From: JALORV01 sp963766365 | Lineage (GTDB): Bacteria; Pseudomonadota; Gammaproteobacteria; Burkholderiales; Burkholderiaceae_F | Length of the DNA stretch: 64,000 bases | Direction: 5' to 3' | Assembly: GCA_963766365.1 (NCBI GenBank) | Contig: CAVXZK010000016.1 | Coordinates: 62,001-126,000 of the forward strand | In this document: positions 8,489 to 16,598 of the stretch, one piece after another | Position numbering within the stretch: the first letter of the stretch is position 1 | How the letters are laid out: each line of letters starts with the position of its first letter | Notes under the pieces: model-generated | Database searches by the model: none | What the model was told of the DNA's origin: nothing | What the model saw: the letters and a program-made list of their open reading frames with translations, nothing else | Program-made: the position numbers and the translations under genes

Positions 8489-10414
8489 GTGGGCCGAAAG
8501 AAAGTGCAAGCGGGCGCCCTGCCCGCACACGAAAAAAAAGACGCGATCGGTCTGCTGACCGATTACGACGTCCACCTGTTGCGCGAGGGAACACATACGG
8601 GCCTGCATGAAAGGCTCGGGTGCCAGTTGTCGGCCGAAGGCGCACATTTCGGTGTGTGGGCCCCGAACGCGAGCGCTGTGTCGGTGGTCGGTGACTTCAA
8701 CGGCTGGAATGCGCACCCGATGAGGCCCCGCGAAGACTCTTCCGGCATCTGGGAATGCCGCGTCGAAGGTGTGTCCTCAGGCGCCTGCTACAAGTTTCGC
8801 ATCACCGGGCGGAGCGGAGAATCGTTCGACAAGGCCGATCCGTTTGCCTTCTTTTCCGAGTGTCCACCGCTGACCGCCTCGCGCGCCTGGGTGCTCGACT
8901 ACGAATGGCGCGACGCCGATTGGATGGCTGCGCGCCGCGAGCGCAATTCGCTGAAGTCGCCGATGGCCATCTATGAGGTCCATCTCGGGTCATGGCGCCG
9001 GCGGGATGGGCGCTTGCCCTCGTACCGCGAGGTAGCGCATGAACTGGCCAGTTACGTGGTCGACATGGGATTCACGCATGTCGAGCTGATGCCGCTCAGT
9101 GAACACCCGTTCTACGGATCGTGGGGATACCAGACCACCGGATATTTCGCCCCGACGGCACGCTACGGCACGCCGCAGGACCTGATGTACCTGGTCGACA
9201 TCCTGCACCAGAACAACATCGGCGTGATTCTGGACTGGGTACCTTCACACTTTCCCGACGATCCGCATGGCCTCGGCCGCTTCGACGGCACGCACCTCTA
9301 CGAACACTCGGATCCGCGCCAGGGTTATCACCCCGAATGGCATTCGTCGATATTCAACTACGGCCGTCACGAGGTCCGTGCATTTCTGCTTTCGAGTGCC
9401 CACCACTGGCTGCGCCGCTATCACTTTGATGGCTTGCGGGTCGATGCCGTGGCTTCGATGCTCTACCTCGACTACGCCCGCCAGGAGGGTGAATGGGTAC
9501 CGAACCAGTACGGCGGTCGCGAAAACCTCGATGCGATCGAATTCCTGCGGACACTCAATCAATCGGTCTACCGTGACTTCCCAGACGTTCAGACGATCGC
9601 CGAGGAGTCGACTGCGTGGCCTATGGTGTCGCGTCCAACGTATCTTGGAGGACTCGGCTTCGGGATGAAGTGGAACATGGGCTGGATGCACGACACGCTC
9701 GCCTACGTGCGCGAGGATCCGGTTAACCGCAAGTACCATCATGACCGCCTGACCTTCTCGCTGGTCTACGCGTTCAACGAAAACTTTGTCCTGCCGTTTT
9801 CGCACGATGAAGTCGTACATGGCAAGGGATCGCTGATCGGCAAGCAGCCGGGTGACTCGTGGCAGCAGTTTGCTGGCCTGCGCATGTTGTTCGGCTACAT
9901 GTGGGCGCACCCGGGCAAGCAGTTGCTGTTCATGGGCTGCGAATTTGGCCAGCGCCGCGAGTGGACGCACGAAGGCGAACTCGAGTGGTGGGTTCTTCAA
10001 TTTCCCGAACACACCGGCCTGCAGAACTGGGTCAGGGACCTGAACCGTGTCTATCGGGAGCAGCCGGCCTTGTGGGAGGTCGACTTCGAACCGGCCGGAT
10101 TCGAGTGGCTGGATGCTTCCAACAGGGACGCGAGCGTCATATCGTTCAACCGCCGCGCACGCGACGGCAGCACCGTGCTGGCGGTCTTCAATTTCACTCC
10201 GGTGCCACGCCTGAACTACGTTCTCGGGGTACCGCAACCCGGGCAATGGCGCGAGCTCGTCAACAGCGACGCTCGCGAATACGGCGGCAGCGGCATGGGC
10301 AATCTGGGAGGCGTTGCCAGCAATCCGGTGCCGGCGCACGGTCGCGCGCAATCAATCACCCTGACACTGCCGCCGCTGTCCGCCCTCCTCTTCACACCGG
10401 AGAGAAGCCCGTGA
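8489..10414 (+). CDS. glgB: 1,4-alpha-glucan branching enzyme
   Basis: Introduces alpha-1,6 branches into linear alpha-glucan, here probably acting on the product of GlgE. About 641 residues from the GTG at 8489; the frame is open back to a GTG at 8399, and no ATG decides the start. It has an N-terminal CBM48 module (GVWAPNASAVSVVGDFNGWN), then the GH13 catalytic barrel with DWVPSHFP, the nucleophile Asp in GLRVDAVASMLYLDY (about residue 316), the acid Glu in TIAEESTAWPMVSRP (about 370) and the transition-state Asp in LPFSHDEVVHGKGSL (about 438). It lacks the long N-terminal extension of E. coli GlgB. Its stop overlaps the glgE start by 4 bases (GTGA), indicating translational coupling. About 250 bases separate it from otsB, so a promoter could lie there. 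Confidence 0.93.
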   Translation: MGRKKVQAGALPAHEKKDAIGLLTDYDVHLLREGTHTGLHERLGCQLSAEGAHFGVWAPNASAVSVVGDFNGWNAHPMRPREDSSGIWECRVEGVSSGACYKFRITGRSGESFDKADPFAFFSECPPLTASRAWVLDYEWRDADWMAARRERNSLKSPMAIYEVHLGSWRRRDGRLPSYREVAHELASYVVDMGFTHVELMPLSEHPFYGSWGYQTTGYFAPTARYGTPQDLMYLVDILHQNNIGVILDWVPSHFPDDPHGLGRFDGTHLYEHSDPRQGYHPEWHSSIFNYGRHEVRAFLLSSAHHWLRRYHFDGLRVDAVASMLYLDYARQEGEWVPNQYGGRENLDAIEFLRTLNQSVYRDFPDVQTIAEESTAWPMVSRPTYLGGLGFGMKWNMGWMHDTLAYVREDPVNRKYHHDRLTFSLVYAFNENFVLPFSHDEVVHGKGSLIGKQPGDSWQQFAGLRMLFGYMWAHPGKQLLFMGCEFGQRREWTHEGELEWWVLQFPEHTGLQNWVRDLNRVYREQPALWEVDFEPAGFEWLDASNRDASVISFNRRARDGSTVLAVFNFTPVPRLNYVLGVPQPGQWRELVNSDAREYGGSGMGNLGGVASNPVPAHGRAQSITLTLPPLSALLFTPERSP

Positions 10415-12459
10415 ACGAGCGAAGTCAGGTTCTTGCGGACGCACTTGCGGCTTTGGACGTCCCCGGCCGGGATGGTCGTGTCCGCGCGGTGGTCGAAAAC
10501 GTCACGCCCAGTGTTGACGGCGGGCGCTTCGCCGTGAAGCGGATAGTTGGCGACGTCGTTATCGTCGAGGCCGACTGCTTCGCCGATGGTCACGACGCGC
10601 TCGCGGTGCAACTGCTGTGGCGGCGCGATGCTGATCCAATCTGGCAAGCGGAGCCGATGGTCCCGGTCGGCAACGACCGCTGGCGCGGCGCCTTCACGCC
10701 GGCTGCCCAGGGGCGCTATCGCTATACCGTCAAGGCCTGGGTCGACCGCTTCCTGTCGTGGCGCCACGATTTCGGCCGTCGCGTGGATGAAAGTGACGTG
10801 CGGTTGGCAGCGCGAGTCGGCGCTCAGCTTGCAGCTCTCGCCGCGGGGCGAGCCAGCGGCGAGCCCGCAGCGCGGCTGGCAGACTGGGCCGCGCGATTGA
10901 ATACCGCCTCGCAGGCCGAACCCGACCTGGCGACACTCCAGCAGCTTGCACTTGACGAGGAGCTTGCGCGGCTGACGATGCAGTTTGCCGACGACCGCTT
11001 CGCGTTCCTGTTTCCTGCCGACCTTCCGCTCGAGGTCGACCGTGAGAGGGCGCGTTTCTCGGCATGGTACGAGTTCTTCCCGCGCTCGGCCGCGAAGGAA
11101 GCCGGTCGTCACGGAACCTTCGCCGATTGCGAAGCGATGCTGCCCTATGTGTCCGAGATGGGTTTCGACGTCGTGTATCTGCCGCCGATCCACCCAATCG
11201 GACGCGTCAACAGGAAGGGCAAGAACAATTCGCTGGTCACCGTCGAAGGCGATGTCGGCAGCCCATGGGCAATCGGCGCCGAAGAAGGTGGACACAAGGC
11301 TGTGCACGCCCCGCTCGGTACGCTGGGTGACTTCAAGAACCTGGTGGCTCGCACCCGCGAGCTGGGCATGGAAATGGCGCTCGACATTGCCTATCAGTGC
11401 GCACCGGATCATCCCTACGTATCGCTCCACCCTCAATGGTTCCGCTGGCTGCCCGACGGCACGGTCCAGTACGCGGAGAATCCGCCGAAGAAGTACCAGG
11501 ACATCTATCCCTTCGACTTCGAATCCGACGACTGGCAGGAACTGTGGCGGGAACTCGCTGGAGTGATTGAATTCTGGATCGGCCATGGAGTGAAGATCTT
11601 TCGCGTCGACAATCCGCACACCAAGGCGTTTCCGTTCTGGGAATGGGCAATTTCGTCCCTAAAGGCGCGCCATCCGGAGGTGCTGTTTCTAGCGGAGGCG
11701 TTCACGCGACCGAAAGTGATGCACCGGCTCGCCAAGCTCGGCTTCTCGCAGAGCTATACCTACTTCACCTGGCGCAACACCAAGCAAGAACTGACGGAAT
11801 ATTTCACGGAACTGGCGCACGGTCCCGGACGCGATTACTTCCGTCCGAACGTGTGGCCAAACACGCCCGACATCCTGCCCGAGTACCTGCAGTTTGGCGG
11901 AAGGCCGGCGTTCATGTCGCGCCTGGTGCTCGCAGCCACGCTGTCGGCGAGCTACGGGATCTACGGGCCGTCTTTCGAACACATGGACGCGAGTCCGCGC
12001 GACCCGGGATCCGAGGAGTACCTGCACTCCGAGAAGTACGAAATGAAGGTCCACGACCTCGACCGCCCGGACTCGCTTTCCGCGTTCATCAGCCGCGTCA
12101 ATCGCATCCGTCGAGAAAATGCGGCGCTGCAGACAAACGACTCGCTGCGTTTTCTTCAGATCGACAACGAGCAGCTGATTGCCTATGCGAAGCTTACTTC
12201 CGCTCTGGACGACATCGTCATCTGCATCGTCAATCTCGATCCTCACAATGTCCAGTCGGGATGGCTGACGCTTGATCCTGCCTCGTTCGGGCTTGCCCCG
12301 GACACGCCGTACAAGGTGCACGAACTGCTGATGAACGCGCACTACCTCTGGCAGGGCGAGCGAAACTACGTTTCGCTCGATCCGCAGCGCGTCCCGGCCC
12401 ACATCCTGCTGTTGCGGCGAAACGTGCGTCGCGAAGATGGCTTTGACTATTTCATGTGA
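10411..12459 (+). CDS. glgE: Alpha-1,4-glucan:maltose-1-phosphate maltosyltransferase
   Basis: Transfers maltose from maltose-1-phosphate to the end of an alpha-1,4-glucan, the key step of the GlgE pathway. 682 residues, close to the family norm. The GTG at 10411 is taken as start: it overlaps the glgB stop and is preceded by GGAGAGAAG. The N-terminal domain (VVENVTPSVDGGRFAVKRIV) is family-specific. The GH13 part shows VYLPPIHPIGRVNRKGKNNS, CAPDHPYVSLHPQWFRWLPD, the nucleophile Asp in GVKIFRVDNPHTKAFPFWEW (about residue 398) and the acid Glu in VLFLAEAFTRP (about 427). The RVDNPHTK signature separates GlgE from ordinary amylases. Maltose-1-phosphate would come from the maltokinase half of the next gene, 15 bases downstream. 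Confidence 0.94.
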   Translation: MNERSQVLADALAALDVPGRDGRVRAVVENVTPSVDGGRFAVKRIVGDVVIVEADCFADGHDALAVQLLWRRDADPIWQAEPMVPVGNDRWRGAFTPAAQGRYRYTVKAWVDRFLSWRHDFGRRVDESDVRLAARVGAQLAALAAGRASGEPAARLADWAARLNTASQAEPDLATLQQLALDEELARLTMQFADDRFAFLFPADLPLEVDRERARFSAWYEFFPRSAAKEAGRHGTFADCEAMLPYVSEMGFDVVYLPPIHPIGRVNRKGKNNSLVTVEGDVGSPWAIGAEEGGHKAVHAPLGTLGDFKNLVARTRELGMEMALDIAYQCAPDHPYVSLHPQWFRWLPDGTVQYAENPPKKYQDIYPFDFESDDWQELWRELAGVIEFWIGHGVKIFRVDNPHTKAFPFWEWAISSLKARHPEVLFLAEAFTRPKVMHRLAKLGFSQSYTYFTWRNTKQELTEYFTELAHGPGRDYFRPNVWPNTPDILPEYLQFGGRPAFMSRLVLAATLSASYGIYGPSFEHMDASPRDPGSEEYLHSEKYEMKVHDLDRPDSLSAFISRVNRIRRENAALQTNDSLRFLQIDNEQLIAYAKLTSALDDIVICIVNLDPHNVQSGWLTLDPASFGLAPDTPYKVHELLMNAHYLWQGERNYVSLDPQRVPAHILLLRRNVRREDGFDYFM

Positions 12460-12474
12460 CGCCGGGCCGTCGAC

Positions 12475-15400
12475 ATGAAGCCGAACTCCCGCAGCGCGCT
12501 GGAACCAGCGCTCATCGAGCACCCTGACGGCGATGATCCGCTGTGGTACCGCGACGCCGTCATCTACGAAATTCACGTCAAGGCGTTCTTCGATTCAAAC
12601 GGGGACGGAGTCGGCGACTTTCGCGGGTTGACCGAGAAGCTCGACTACGTCGCCGAACTCGGCGTCAATACGATCTGGCTGTTGCCGTTTTATCCGTCGC
12701 CGTTTCGTGACGACGGGTACGACGTCTCGGACTATCACAACGTCCATCCCACCTACGGCACCAGACAGGATTTTCGGACCTTCGTGCGCGAGGCGCACAA
12801 GCGCAATCTGCGCATCATCACCGAGCTTGTCGTCAATCACACGTCCGACCAGCACCCCTGGTTCCAGGCAGCGCGCCGCGCACCGCGTGGCTCCGACAAG
12901 CGCAATTTCTACGTCTGGAGCGACGATCCGGAAAAGTACGCCGGCACGCGGATCATCTTCACCGACAGCGAGAAATCGAACTGGGCCTGGGACGAGGTCG
13001 CACAGCAGTACTACTGGCACCGCTTCTTTCACCATCAGCCGGATCTGAATTTCGACAACCCGCGCGTGCGGCAGGCGGTGTTCCGCACGATGCGCTTCTG
13101 GCTCGATATGGGCGTCGATGGTTTCCGGCTCGACGCGATCCCGTACCTGATCGAGCGCGACGGCACAAGCAACGAGAACCTGCAGGAAACTCACGCGGTG
13201 GTGAGGGAAATCCGCGCGCGTCTCGACGAGAAATACCGCAACCGCCTGCTGCTTGCCGAGGCCAACATGTGGCCCGAGGACGTGCGCGAGTATTTCGGGG
13301 ACGGGGACGAATGCCACATGGCGTACCACTTCCCCCTGATGCCGCGCATGTACATGGCGATCGCGCAGGAGGACCGCAGCCCGATCGTCGAAATCATGCA
13401 GCAGACTCCGGACATCCCGGAGACGTGCCAGTGGTCGATCTTCCTGCGGAACCACGACGAGCTGACGCTCGAGATGGTCACGAGCAAGGAACGCGACTAC
13501 ATGTACCAGACGTACGCGCACGACCGGAGAGCGCGTATCAACCTCGGAATCCGCCGCCGCCTGGCGCCGCTGATGGAAAACGACCGCGAGCGCATCAAGC
13601 TGATGAACAGCCTGCTGCTTTCGATGCCCGGTTCGCCGACCATCTACTACGGCGACGAAATCGGCATGGGCGACAACATCTTTCTTGGCGATCGCGACGG
13701 CGTCCGAACGCCGATGCAGTGGACCTCGGATCGCAACGGTGGGTTCTCCCGCGCCGACCCGCAGCGCCTGTACCTGCCACCCATCATGGATGCCGTGTAC
13801 GGATACGAAGCGATCAATGTCGAGTCGCAGTCGCGCACGCCAGCGTCGCTGTTGAACTGGATGCGCCGCATGCTGGCAGTCCGCAAATCAACGCGCGCAT
13901 TCGGGCGCGGCAAGCTCGTCTTTCTTCATCCGGGCAATCGCAAGGTACTCGCGTATCTGCGCGAGCATGAAGACGAGGCCTTGCTGTGCGTGGCCAACCT
14001 CTGTCGCACCGCGCAGCCGGTCGAGCTCGACCTGGCCCGGCACAAGGGGCGCGTACCCGTGGAACTGATGGGCCGTACGACCTTTCCGCCCATTGGCGAG
14101 TTGCCCTACTTGCTGACCCTGCCGGGCTACGGCTTCTACTGGTTCCGGCTGGCAACGGATGTCCCGGCGCCGCAATGGCACGTCGAGCGACTGAGTCCGC
14201 AGGTGCTGCCGGTACTGGTGCTCTTCGACGGCTTCAACAGTCTGTTCCGCGAGCGCGTGGTGCCCTGGCGCATCGGCATGGCGGAGAAGACGCGCGAACA
14301 GTTCGAGACAACGATATTGCCGCCATTCATCCAGCAGCAACGCTGGTTCGCGGGCAAGGGCGAGCCAATCGAACGCGCCCGGATGACGGCGGATGCGTCC
14401 TTTGCCGCTGGACGCGACGCATGGCTTCTGGCCATCACCGACGTTCCGGGCCGGCAGGAGACCGCGCGCTACTTCCTGCCGTTGGGGCTCTTGTGGGAAG
14501 AACAGGACGAGCAGCGCCTGCGAATGCTGGCTCCGATGGAGGTGGCGCGAGCGCGCCAGCAGGCCCGCGTTGGAGGCATGATCGACGCCGTCGGCGACGC
14601 ACGCTTCTGCACGGCCATTGTGCGGGCCATTGGCGAACGGCGCGAGGTCGAGGCGCAAGGCGGGGTGATCCGCTTTCAGCCGACGACCGCTTTCAATGAG
14701 ATCGTCGGCACGATGCCCGACAAGCCGTGGCCCGTGCATGTCCTGTCGATGAGCAGCAATAGCGTCGCGCTCCTGGGACAACAGCTCTTTCTCAAGGTTT
14801 ACCGGCGCCTGCGCGAGGGCGTGAACCCGGAGCTGGAAATCGGCCGCTTCCTCACCGATGTCGCAAATTTCGGCCACTGCGTTCCGGTGGCCGGCAGCGT
14901 CGAGCATGTGGCGAAGGATGGCAACGTGATGACGCTTGCGCTGCTGCAGAAGTTCACGCCCAACCAGGGTGATGCGTGGGACTACACGGTCGACTATCTA
15001 AGCCGCCACCTCGAGGTGCGCGCCGGTGCAGCCACGCCGGAAGCACAGGAGGAGCACGGCGCCTACCTCGCGCTGGTACGCACACTCGGAGAGCGGACCG
15101 CGCAACTGCATGCCGCGTTCAACCTGACCACTGGCGATGCCGCGTTCGATCCGGAGCCGTTGGCTGCGGCCGACGTCCAGCAATGGGCGCAGGACATCCG
15201 GGGCGACATTGATGCGACGCTGCGCCTTCTCGTGGAGCGGGCGGGCTCACTGTCCCTGGCGCTCCAGTCCGAAGCGAGACGACTGCTCGAAAGCGCGCCG
15301 CAGTTGACCGCACTCATCGAGAGGCTGTCGCGCGCGCCCGCGCAAGGCTCGAAAACGCGGATCCACGGCGACTACCATCTTGGGCAGGTGCTGGTGACGC

Positions 15401-15822
15401 TCAATGACTTCATCATCATCGACTTCGAGGGCGAGCCGACGCGCCCGCTCGCGGAGCGCCGACGCAAGCAATCCGTCCTGCGGGACGTCGCGGGCATGCT
15501 GCGCTCGTTCAACTATGCGCAGCGCGCTGCACTTCTGCGCGCTGGAGACACGCCGGAGGAGATCGAGCGTCTCGCGCCGCTTGCGCGCAACTGGGAAGAA
15601 GAGGTGCGCCAGACTTTCATGCGGGCCTACGGCGACGAGGCGGTACGGGCGGGGATTTTCGGCAATGCCGCAGAGTTCGAAGCCGCGGGCGGGATGCTGC
15701 AACTGTTCGAAGTCGAGAAGGCCTTCTACGAGCTGCGCTATGAACTGCAGAATCGGCCAGACTGGGTGGCGGTGCCCCTGGCAGCGGTCGCCTCGCTGGC
15801 CCAATTGACGTCTGAGGCCTGA
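12475..15822 (+). CDS. treS: Trehalose synthase-maltokinase fusion (TreS-Mak)
   Basis: Bifunctional 1115-residue protein. The N-terminal half (about 1-560) is TreS, which interconverts trehalose and maltose: WYRDAVIYEIHVKAFFDSNG, WLLPFYPSPFRDDGYDVSDY, the nucleophile Asp in VDGFRLDAIPYLIERDG, the acid Glu in LLAEANMWPEDV, and FLRNHDELTLEMV. The C-terminal half (about 600-1115) is maltokinase (Pep2), which phosphorylates maltose with ATP: FIQQQRWFAGKG at its start, then a kinase-like catalytic segment HGDYHLGQVLV (about 964) and the metal-binding IIDFEGEP. Such fusions are established in Pseudomonas and other Proteobacteria. It feeds maltose-1-phosphate to GlgE just upstream, so trehalose can be turned into branched glucan. 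The next gene follows after 13 bases. Confidence 0.94.
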   Translation: MKPNSRSALEPALIEHPDGDDPLWYRDAVIYEIHVKAFFDSNGDGVGDFRGLTEKLDYVAELGVNTIWLLPFYPSPFRDDGYDVSDYHNVHPTYGTRQDFRTFVREAHKRNLRIITELVVNHTSDQHPWFQAARRAPRGSDKRNFYVWSDDPEKYAGTRIIFTDSEKSNWAWDEVAQQYYWHRFFHHQPDLNFDNPRVRQAVFRTMRFWLDMGVDGFRLDAIPYLIERDGTSNENLQETHAVVREIRARLDEKYRNRLLLAEANMWPEDVREYFGDGDECHMAYHFPLMPRMYMAIAQEDRSPIVEIMQQTPDIPETCQWSIFLRNHDELTLEMVTSKERDYMYQTYAHDRRARINLGIRRRLAPLMENDRERIKLMNSLLLSMPGSPTIYYGDEIGMGDNIFLGDRDGVRTPMQWTSDRNGGFSRADPQRLYLPPIMDAVYGYEAINVESQSRTPASLLNWMRRMLAVRKSTRAFGRGKLVFLHPGNRKVLAYLREHEDEALLCVANLCRTAQPVELDLARHKGRVPVELMGRTTFPPIGELPYLLTLPGYGFYWFRLATDVPAPQWHVERLSPQVLPVLVLFDGFNSLFRERVVPWRIGMAEKTREQFETTILPPFIQQQRWFAGKGEPIERARMTADASFAAGRDAWLLAITDVPGRQETARYFLPLGLLWEEQDEQRLRMLAPMEVARARQQARVGGMIDAVGDARFCTAIVRAIGERREVEAQGGVIRFQPTTAFNEIVGTMPDKPWPVHVLSMSSNSVALLGQQLFLKVYRRLREGVNPELEIGRFLTDVANFGHCVPVAGSVEHVAKDGNVMTLALLQKFTPNQGDAWDYTVDYLSRHLEVRAGAATPEAQEEHGAYLALVRTLGERTAQLHAAFNLTTGDAAFDPEPLAAADVQQWAQDIRGDIDATLRLLVERAGSLSLALQSEARRLLESAPQLTALIERLSRAPAQGSKTRIHGDYHLGQVLVTLNDFIIIDFEGEPTRPLAERRRKQSVLRDVAGMLRSFNYAQRAALLRAGDTPEEIERLAPLARNWEEEVRQTFMRAYGDEAVRAGIFGNAAEFEAAGGMLQLFEVEKAFYELRYELQNRPDWVAVPLAAVASLAQLTSEA

Positions 15823-15835
15823 GCCAGGAGGACAA

Positions 15836-16540
15836 ATGCAAGATGTCAGCGTATTACTCGAGCCCGCGCGGGCGTTCCTGGTTCAGATCGCCAGCTACAT
15901 GCCGCGCCTCGGAATCGCCCTCGTCATCCTGGTCATTGGCTGGCTGGTCGCCAAGGCCATACGGTTTGCGTTCGAGCGCGGACTTCGTGCCGTGAACCTG
16001 CCGGTGCTCACGGAGCGCGCCGGCATCGAAGCCTTCCTGAGGAACGGCGGCGTGCAGATGGACGCAGTCGCCATCTTTGGAGCGCTGTCGTACTGGCTCG
16101 TGGTCTTCATCGCGCTGCTGGTGGCATTCAACAGCCTGGGCCTGGACCATGCGACCCAGCTCCTGCGACAGGTCGTTCTTTTCCTTCCCAAGGTATTCGT
16201 CGCGCTGCTGGTGATCGCGTTCGGCGCGTATTTCGCGCGATTCATCGCTGACTCCGTAGCGGCCTACCTGCACAATGTCGGCAACAGCGACGCCGACCTG
16301 CTCGCTCGGATCGCGCAGTACGCAATCGTCATCTTCGTCATCGTGATCGCGGTCGATCAGCTCGACATCGGCGGCGCCCTGATACAGACGACGTTCCTGA
16401 TCCTTCTTTCAGGCGTGGTTCTCGCGATGGCGCTGGCATTCGGTCTGGGCGGTCGCGAATGGGCGGCCGCCATGCTGGAGCGCTGGTGGCCGCGCGGGCG
16501 CGGCACCCTGGACGGACAGCGGCAAAGGGACAAGCCGTAA
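15836..16540 (+). CDS. Small integral membrane protein with TM-helix repeats (MscS-related)
   Basis: A 234-residue inner-membrane protein with about five hydrophobic helices. The first reads RLGIALVILVIGWLVAKAIR, and a very similar block recurs (VVLFLPKVFVALLVIAFGAY). This matches the conserved TM-helix repeat family found near, and distantly related to, small-conductance mechanosensitive channels. The last helix segment (LLSGVVLAMALAFGLGGREW) is the typical C-terminal signature. It lacks the beta domain of true MscS. The start ATG (15836) has CAGGAGGAC just upstream, an excellent ribosome site, and lies 13 bases after treS-mak, so it is in the same operon. Its position among osmolyte genes suggests a role in turgor or solute release, but no function is proven for the family. 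Confidence 0.75.
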   Translation: MQDVSVLLEPARAFLVQIASYMPRLGIALVILVIGWLVAKAIRFAFERGLRAVNLPVLTERAGIEAFLRNGGVQMDAVAIFGALSYWLVVFIALLVAFNSLGLDHATQLLRQVVLFLPKVFVALLVIAFGAYFARFIADSVAAYLHNVGNSDADLLARIAQYAIVIFVIVIAVDQLDIGGALIQTTFLILLSGVVLAMALAFGLGGREWAAAMLERWWPRGRGTLDGQRQRDKP

Positions 16541-16598
16541 GCGAAGCCGCCGCGGGTCTCGGCTCGGCATGACATAACGGTTTGGGCGGAAATTTCCG